DNA from: Harmothoe impar
Lineage: Eukaryota; Annelida; Polychaeta; Phyllodocida; Polynoidae
Assembly: GCA_947462335.1 (NCBI GenBank)
Contig: OX381707.1
Location: 85,061,606 to 85,125,605 of the forward strand
Length of the DNA: 64,000 nucleotides
Reading direction: 5' to 3'
The notes below the pieces were generated by a model that saw only the letters and a list, made by a program, of their open reading frames with translations, was not told the origin of the DNA and ran no database searches. Shown piece after piece: positions 56,220 to 64,000 of the stretch. Position 1 is the first letter of the stretch, and every line of letters begins with the position of its first letter. A program made the translations under genes and the position numbers.

Positions 56220-57802
56220 GAACTGCTAGTTAACAGCATGTTTCTAAAAGTTGACATTTGTCATCATGATGCCTTAATGCAGCATCGGTGAGTAAATGGC
56301 TTGTACAGCATTGATGCACCATGAGGGTGTTAACCCATTAGGTCGGCAGGCAGCTTTTAAAATAGAACCATCCTCCCGCAAGGCAACACATCTTCCTTCT
56401 ATGATTTAGTGTACTTTCATTCATTCCTAACATTTGTAACATACAACTCTATTTTTGTGTCTTTCCAGGTAGGTTAATAGGGCTGGACTAGTTCTGCAAT
56501 TCTACTATTTGGTTAGTGAGAACCTAATGTCTACAAGTGGGCTGCATTAAACCTGCACCTATTGGTGGAATATATGTAGATGATTTTTCCAAGTGTTTTG
56601 TTTCCAGGCTACCAACACTGTTTCTGTTAATTAGGTGCCAGTGGATATGTAGAAGTATTTGCGAGGTGAGGAAGACGGAGGGGATCTTTACTCTTTGCAT
56701 TGGTTCTTTTCAGTGTGAGGGTGAAGAAACTCTGTGAAAAGATAGGGGAGTAGCCTTGGCTTGGTCCCCTTTCTCAACTCACCTCACCTCTCAAATGGGT
56801 GCATTACCTGCAGTAATGAATAGAGTGTTAGTGTAAAGAGCCTGGTCAGGAGCCTAAGCAGCCATGCATACTAAACACCAGGGTTCCGGCTCCTTGTGAA
56901 TGAATACGCTACCAAGAATGAGCATTTCTCTCCTTGTACATTAAGTTAGATGGTATGATCGCATTGTGTCCAAACACAGAAATGCATGAAATTTGTAATA
57001 TATAATGTTATAATATAAAGTAACTTTCCTCCGACATTTCTTTCTATATTTTCTATATAGGCCCCTTTTTAACTGTTTTAATCTTGCGGGTCAAATATGT
57101 CACCTGGCCAAAGATGTCACCTTGTCAAGGACTATCAAATTGTACTGATCTCATGAGAAAGTAGGCAGTTCTCACTGCCTGCTTTCCTGTTGGAGTTGAA
57201 ATCATAGCACGGTCCATGCCACCTGCTTCCATTAAGCAACTGAGGTGTAAGCCAATATGTTCAGGTGGCCAGACATTGTCTTCTTAGACATGAGGATAAT
57301 GGAGACAAAAGAGAGAAGTAATCACGGATGAACAGAGAGGGAGACAGGCCATTCAATTATTTTCCTAAAATCATTTTTGTTTCAAGCAGAAAAGGACTTA
57401 AATCCCCACCGCCCCTATTCATAGGGCTAAGTACCTGTCCGGACTCCACTCCAATCATCGCTAGAGGGGTACTGATATGTGCGTCTTTAAATCAATCCCT
57501 TAGTATAAGCACCTGAGCTACATATTAACCCAGTTTGCCATAGTGCTGAAAATGTTACTTTAGGCATAATCTGATGAAAAGACTAGTGCAAAAGGGAACC
57601 CATTCATAAGAATCTGCGAGTTGAAATGAGAAAAGCATAATCCCACAATAGTTGCTAATGTGTCTATGAGAATCACTTAATTAGGCTTCAGCGAGTTTCC
57701 TGCAGCACAGAGTACTTGTGCATAGGCTTTACATATTACGCCACCCAATGTGCATAAGACATGTGAAACATGTGTCAACAAAAATCAAGTGCTGTCATGG
57801 AT

Positions 57803-58033
57803 TTATTCTACCTACAACAACAACAGCAAACATTTACAATCCTTTGGCTTTTTAGATTACAAAGGTCTGCCCCAAAATAACTTTTTTTAGGGCTGAATTC
57901 AACAAAGGCCATGGACAGGATGACTTAAGTACAACCCATTCAAACAGGGGTTGAACACTCTGCATACACTTACAATACCTTCAGTGCTTAACCTACAGGT
58001 TATCTCTATACTTTGTTGTTGTAGCTAGAATAA
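57803..58033. mobile_element. MITE, 231 bp (second copy)
   Basis: Copy of 55,989-56,219 by tandem duplication. The right end has GTAGCTAGAATAA, one change from the first copy. Confidence 0.75.
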
Positions 58034-59908
58034 GAACTGCTAGTTAACAGCATGTTTCTAAAAGTTGACATTTTTCATCATGATGCCATAATGCAGCATC
58101 AGTGAGTAAATCGCTTGTACTGCATTGATGCACCATAAGAAAGTGAACCCATTAGGTCGGCATGCGGCTTTTAAAATTGACCTATCCTCCTGCAAGGCAA
58201 CACATCTTCCGTCTATGATTTAGTGTTATTTCATTCATTCCTCACATTTGTAACTAACAACTTTTTTGTGTCTTTGCAGGTAGGTTAATGGGGCTGGACT
58301 AATGCAGTTCTACAATTTGGTGAGTCAGAACACAATGTCTACAAGTGAGGTGCATTAAACCTGCGCTGATTGATGGAATATAGGTAGATGATTGTTTAAT
58401 GGAAAACCTCGGGAAACTATAGCAGTTTTCTAGATTCCTTTTACTTATACAGATAAGTGATTGATGACCAAAGTGTTTACAGGAATTTCGCATCTTTCCT
58501 CTACAAATGGGTTGTGTGGGACAGAGTAGAAGGTAAATGTTGTATTTACCAAAGACAACTTAAAGAATCAGGGTAATATTTCAACCAACGTCAAAGGCAA
58601 CAAGCACCCAGTAAAACATTCATTTATATACATTTAGGACCTGAGTGCTTAGGCACTGCTTCTGGATTGCAATAAAATTCTCCCTGTGTTTCCTAATGTA
58701 ACTATAATTATGCTCTTGTATTTTTAATGTAAAAACATTGATTCCCTTGTCAGTGACCTAGATATTTGGCAGCAATGCCTGAATACCCACTTTGATGATG
58801 GAGGTTATTGTATTTGTGATTATGTAAAGAGGAAAGGGGAAATGAAAGCTGAGACGAGAACACAGCAACCTGTTCCCCATAATAAAAACGCGTGGACACA
58901 TTCAGCTGCAGAAAATTAATGAAATGTGACCAGATGAGAATTTCATAATAATGAATATACCTAATTGTAAAACTTTTCTTTGATATTGATTTTTACATTG
59001 TATGTATTATCATACATTTAACAAAAATAATATATATGAATGTTGTACATTTGGGACGAGGGTCTCGAGTAAGTTGACCTAGTTTGAATACACATACAAT
59101 TATAAGTATACATATTTGTTTTCCATATATCTCTCTGCGTGTAAATGCAAACTGGGAAACTATTTTTAAAGAAGCTTTAGCTTAAAGTCTCATTATTTAG
59201 TATAGTTAGCCATAATAGGACCCCCAAGGGCTGCTTGTTATGATAACAAAAATTGGTAAGAGGGGTTTGGTGCTGCATCATGTTGTTTGGTCTACTCATT
59301 TGTCTCTGGGGTGGGACTAAGTGTGTATCTGTGAGGCTGGTATACATGCAGTCTTATCTAAGTGGTCTGTTCTGAACTCTACCAGTAACATGCCTGCTAA
59401 CTGGGTGCCAACAGAAAAATAGGTATGGGCGTTTCTTTATAAATGTTTAGGCAATTCTGTAAGGTTGAGAATTAACTAGCACTTAAAGTCTGAATTGCTA
59501 TGGTGTTTGAGCCAACTCTGATTGCCGCAGACCTTTTTGGTAAAGCAACATGTATTGTAACGCTGCTGCCTTTTTGCATGCAAAACAAGTGATCTACCAA
59601 CTGTCTAAAAAGTTTTCAGTGGAGCAATATAACTTCATTTGGTCTATACCATCTGGACTTTTTCATTATGAACTGTCGGGATTTCCATCTAGCTCAGAGT
59701 TGGTTGTGTAGTGCTGGGTGAAATTTAAGTAAGTTCACAATACTGGACACTACATTAACTGCTGGTCTAAACTGGTGTAACACATCAAAAGTAAGTCTAT
59801 CAGAGGAAATCATAACATATTCTGGAGTTATGACAATGACAGCCATTGACAGCACACCTATTCATAGGTCCCTCTCTCTGCTGCCATTGCATCTAGGAGA
59901 TAAGGTAT

Positions 59909-60100
59909 ATGACATTAGGACAGGCTGTATTTGTCCGCGCCTACTACACTTCTGTCACCCCTGAGGGGACATTTCCTGACACCTCCCTACTACAGCCTCC
60001 CTCCTCCCACATGACCATCTCTGTCTATATAGCCATTCTATGGAAGGCAGATCAGGTGTACTGGCGACTGGTTATATCCAGTATCCTCTACTTACAGTGA
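59909..60100 (+). pseudogene. Module A copy in U5, alternate frame open
   Basis: An ATG-to-TGA frame of 63 codons is open (GQAVFVRAYYTSVTPEGTF, then ISVYIAILWKADQVYWRL) but in a register different from U3's hydrophobic frame, because of indels in YDI(N/R)TG. Shared residues ILWKAD/SLWKAD arise at the same DNA. Coding status unclear. Confidence 0.3.
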
Positions 60101-60473
60101 ATGTTTCAGTGCAGGGCTTGGTACTTATAAAGTGCTTCATTGTAAATTTGTCAAAATCAAATCTGCAGGGACCCAGTCAGGCTACACCTTACTTGCCTGT
60201 TGAACAAAAGGAGTTCAAGATAATGGCATAACATACATGAGATAGGATAAGATAGTTACCTAATTACACTGCTATACATGTGCTTTTAATATCAATGCTA
60301 GGAGTCTTGGCAGTAAAGTTCACAAGTAACCCAAACCTTAATTATTCTAATCAACACCAAACTTGCGGCCAAAAAAGGAAAAACTGTACAACTCATTGTT
60401 TTCATCCATGGTAAGGGACTAGTTGGAATAAAATGCATATCTGTCACAAAATAAAATATGTCAACTATATATA

Positions 60474-60764
60474 GTGTTCCCCCACTGCGTGCCCTACCCT
60501 ACTCCTGCAGCAGCAATCAGACTGCCCCATATGGCCTCATGTAGCTCTGTGTGTCTGCACATATTTACCCAAGCTTGCTGGGTAGAGTACCACAATGAGT
60601 CTGTGGAAGGGGATGTTAATTTGAATAGACTTCTCATAGCTGAAGATATGATGATGATTATATTCACTTCATCTCTTTTTCTTTTGGTCACAAGAATGAT
60701 TCAAATAGTTAGGCCAAAAACAGGGCCGACCCTATTTTTTCATATATTTACCCATCTAAAGTGA
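60474..60764 (+). CDS. Module B candidate coding segment, U5
   Basis: A 96-codon frame with AIRLPHMASCSSVCLH, ACWVEYHNESVEGDVNLN and AEDMMMIIFTSSLFLL. The frame is kept relative to U4 over about 75 codons. After MIQ it reads on to a different stop. Same caveats as the U4 copy. Confidence 0.3.
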   Translation: MFPHCVPYPTPAAAIRLPHMASCSSVCLHIFTQACWVEYHNESVEGDVNLNRLLIAEDMMMIIFTSSLFLLVTRMIQIVRPKTGPTLFFHIFTHLK

Positions 60765-62599
60765 ATTTTAGGGTCTTCTGAGAGGTTGGCTTATACCTAT
60801 TTTCTAATCTCACCTACATGCCCAACATCTTCTGCCTATGCTACCTGAAACATACCTTTTTTTTGGCTTTGTTGGGTTGAGTAAACAGAGTGACCGTATT
60901 TGAGACACACTGAGATTGGGATCTCAAATAAGGCATGACTTTAGTGAATGATTCCTTTTATTTCATGCTATGATAACAATGGTGAACTACCTAGATTAGA
61001 ACCATATGTGTCTATTACTTTATCAACCATTGGAGTAGCTAATAATATTTATTCTATATACATCCAAATAATTAGGAAAGTTGTGGAATGCATCCCAGAA
61101 GTCTCAGGTCTGGTGGTGGGAGATTGTTTTCACAGAATGGCGGTTTTATTTCCTGCAGCATTTCCTGAGACAAATGCCCCAAGGATATAACCAAGCGGCA
61201 TGGGTCGTATGTAGGACCCACGGCACTGTTTATTGAGTACACTACAGATCCTTAGTTGAACTACAACTCACAGTTTCTCTAGCTACTAGATAGATACATA
61301 TCTTTCCTCCTTGTACAAGTCAGTTTGACGGATCCAAAATGTGATCAGTGGAAAAGGATTGATGAATCATTATATACATAGCCACTCTACAAAAAGGTAG
61401 AAGATAAAAGATTTAAAAAAATACAGCCTTTGATCAGGAAGATTGTATTCCTATCCCCGCATGCATAATTGACTCTAACAGAGACATGCAGTGAGCACTT
61501 AATTGATTTGTTCACAGAGTGGATCTCATATTAATATGGAAGTATTATTGTATTACAGAATCAATGGTAGATACATTACAATACCCCTCTCATTACACTC
61601 ATTGATATGTTTGGTCTCTTCATCAGTAATTGGATGTTGCCTAAAAACGGTACTTCTTCAGCACTGCATTCTATTAATGTGGAAAAGAATAGATCCCATA
61701 GTATTGGCATTGAAGAGTTACTCTTTAACCCTTCCAGGACACATGACACTAAAAGATTACTAGTGAGAGGAAAGCGCTACACTGGTGCATTAGGAGAAAA
61801 AGAGCAAATCAGCCAAACTGCTTGATTTTAGCATATTAGCCAAAATGTACAATTCACTCATTGATTATATTCTGGGAGAGAATATGCAGGTTTGAGTAGA
61901 GATTAATCCAGGGGGTGAGGGTCATTGTGGATTCACTTCAAAGGATATTGACCGAACTGTGGAAGAAAGGATCAAAGAGAACATTTTACATGGCACCACT
62001 CTCAGATTCCATTTAGAAGGTCATGAAATGTCATTTTGAGTCGGTCTGATAGAATTTATCAGAGCCAGCAGAGGACAAGGGTATTTACCCGTATAACCTA
62101 AACATGACTTGCTCCGATTTATCTTGAAGTGTTATTGATGGCTTGATAACTACTACATTGATTAATTCTATTATTCAAATGTATGTCATGATAGAATATA
62201 GATTAAATGAATTTGAAATACAGAGGATATTGGTGTACAGTTGCTTTGGTGGTTCGCCAAACTGTAATTTTTATTAATTAAGGAAGTTTGTATATATAAT
62301 GAAACAAAACCACTGCAATGAGCAGTGTAAATTCATCTAGAAAATAGTTGAATCCTCAATTCATTGGCTTAGTGAAACATTTTACCAGTTGAATTTTAAA
62401 CAAACATAACCTTTGCTCACAACTATCACATATTATTTTGAAAGTTGTATGGTATATACATGTCTAGCACAGACAGTGCCTGACCTATCCGTATTGGCCC
62501 CAGATCTGTTGTGTCAGTGCCCTCTGTCTGGCATGAGTACCTCAGTAACCCCTGCTGACAGAGCCTGTAGGACCCAAACAGCCCTCAGAGGGAAAGTGT

Positions 62600-64000
62600 A
62601 TTCTGCAGTGTAGGCTCATGTTGCTCAATATTGATTAATATTATCAATATTATGTAATGCATAAACATAATTGCTAGTCTGACCAGAGTGAGGTAGACCA
62701 AGGTTATGCAAGTATATGGACTTACACCCAAATCAAACTTACATGTATGCTAACCTTAACCCTAACCTCACCCACATATCTCACTGATTCCAATACTCAC
62801 TCTTTACAATGTGACCAGACATAATTTTTTCACTTGACAGAGTAACCCCTCTCAACACCAAACCTGACCCTAACAGTAACTATAGCTGCAGACCATACAT
62901 GATGAAAGGTTATTAAAGGTCACCAGGTCATTAAATCCTGTTTACAGGAAAAGCTTAGAGTACAGGTTAGCAACAAGATGGAATTCTTTTGAGATAGAAA
63001 CAAGAGCTATTCAAGAAGAAAATCAATTCCGGCAGTGGAATGATGATATTTACAATGTAAAAATTATGGCCTTTCCTGATATCCCAAGGCTACAGCGTTG
63101 AGTACCCCCCCCCCCTGGACATAAGGTTCCCTTTTCGCGCACCCCCCCCCAGCACACCCCACCTGAAGTAAAGATATAACAATTACGATTTAATTTAGCC
63201 CTTGCATACATATGCCCATATATGGGTGTGTGTTTCTTATGAAACACATCCACATATATAGGACATTTAATTTTATCTCCAGTTAACTTTAACTGGAGAT
63301 ATATGTTATTTCATGAAAGCTATGATACTGTATATTTCTCTTACTCTACCCAGGTTATTACCTAACTTGGGTTCTATCCCTCTTTTCTTCTCCTTTAAGG
63401 AGAACTCATTTAGTAGAACACATGTGTACTAACCTAGTCATGGCAAAATACCATTAGAAGTAAAAAATCCTAATAATTTTCTTTATAAAAATGGCTAGGT
63501 AAGGTATACATAGTAGAGACACACTCCTAAATGAGTGTTTCGCTACTATTATTCAATATTAAAAGGGCTTAATTGCCCTTATTACCTCCGCCCATCGGAA
63601 ATGCTGGTGTATGTATAATACGGCCTTCTAAGCCAACATTCTGCCAGGATAAATAAATGAAATTACAATACAATACAATACCATAGTACACCTTGCAGCC
63701 TCAGTGCACCGAGCCCCTGAGGTTGTTGGCACGTTCACACAAGGGGCAGGGGGCAGAGAGGGAGGGGCATGTGGTGGGGTAGATGTATCTCTTCAACCCT
63801 GCATAGTGCTTTAAGCAATATACCTTTGGTCATCGATGCAGCCCTAGAGTCTTTGTGCCAGGGATGTATGCATTGTCTGGACCCTTTGGAAGTGTCTTAA
63901 TATGTAGGGCGTGTGTAATGCTTGAATGTAGCACTGGTAAGGCCTGCATTCATGCATTATACTAATGAAGCGCATCAAACCTTAAAGCACTAGATGGCTA
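62600..64000. other. Window-end sequence without a gene
   Basis: It contains two C/G-run clusters (63,104-63,114; 63,141-63,150), a perfect 12-bp hairpin ATCTCCAGTTAA/TTAACTGGAGAT (63,275-63,300), and at 63,800-64,000 a GCATTCATGCATT/TGCATTCATG block related to words at 25,310 and 13,660. No supported reading frame. Confidence 0.5.

Larger units (their letters stand above)
54638..58320. repeat. Internal tandem duplication of U4, period about 1,960 bp
   Basis: AAGTGTTTTGTTTCCAGG at 54,638 recurs at 56,598. The two copies align through the foldback element, the hairpin, the 231-bp MITE and the micro-exon. U3 has the corresponding block once (39,595-41,080). Confidence 0.85.
42560..59740. repeat. 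Tandem paralogous unit U4
   Basis: It starts just before module A at 42,630 and ends before module A of U5. 42,300-43,960 aligns closely with 59,500-61,230 of U5, and 48,280-55,000 with 30,900-40,200 of U3. It includes an extra internal duplication (about 54,638 and 56,598, period about 1,960). Confidence 0.75.
59740..64000. repeat. Tandem paralogous unit U5 (cut by window end)
   Basis: Module A at 59,909, module B at 60,474, the TTTTCACAGAATGG block at about 61,125. It follows U4 to about 62,560. Beyond 62,600 I find no counterpart in the window. Confidence 0.7.

Overview
This is animal nuclear DNA, probably from a marine invertebrate. I cannot name the species; amphioxus or an echinoderm would fit, but that is a guess. 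The signs are AT-rich DNA with almost no long reading frames, tRNA-derived SINE copies, many miniature inverted-repeat elements, long (CT)n and (TG)n microsatellites, and a metazoan-type histone 3' stem-loop. There is no bacterial-style gene organisation. Outside one inserted element I see no conventional protein-coding gene I would vouch for.

About 54 kb of the window is a tandem array of five diverged paralogous units (U1 about 1-8,340; U2 about 8,340-18,840; U3 about 18,840-42,560; U4 about 42,560-59,740; U5 about 59,740-64,000, cut by the window edge). Each unit has recognisable modules in the same order. Module A is a short hydrophobic reading frame, starting near 181, 8,571, 19,043, 42,630 and 59,909. 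Module B is a short reading frame near 770, 9,230, 19,750, 43,160 and 60,480. These are followed by a chain of non-coding modules. U3 and U4 also share close late duplications. Unit-to-unit comparison reveals several mobile-element insertions by their empty sites.

The outstanding object is a 9,489-bp element at 21,051-30,539, inserted in U3. It has terminal inverted repeats (188 bp with two mismatches, weaker homology over about 400 bp), a 6-bp target duplication GAAGAG on both sides, and a preserved uninterrupted target in a paralogous copy at 31,748-31,753. The 6-bp duplication, long inverted repeats and terminal AG resemble Polinton/Maverick elements, but I find no polymerase, integrase, protease, ATPase or capsid gene. 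It carries instead:
- a compact gene with TATA box, CRE, good start context and a 117-aa protein, ending in a consensus histone stem-loop (24,104-24,745);
- four tandem copies of a roughly 395-bp unit with a conserved short reading frame (25,471-26,737);
- a block of four strong hairpins (27,002-27,136);
- a tandem-repeat block (27,940-28,480);
- a 401-aa alanine-rich protein with eleven LDTYD motifs (28,788-29,993).
Both inverted repeats are packed with CCAAT, CACGTG, octamer, KLF/GC-box and TTACGTAA motifs and carry outward-directed AATAAA signals. I infer a non-autonomous, cargo-bearing, Polinton-like element of a kind I do not recognise. The ends may supply promoters and 3' ends, and one cargo mRNA may be processed like a replication-dependent histone mRNA.
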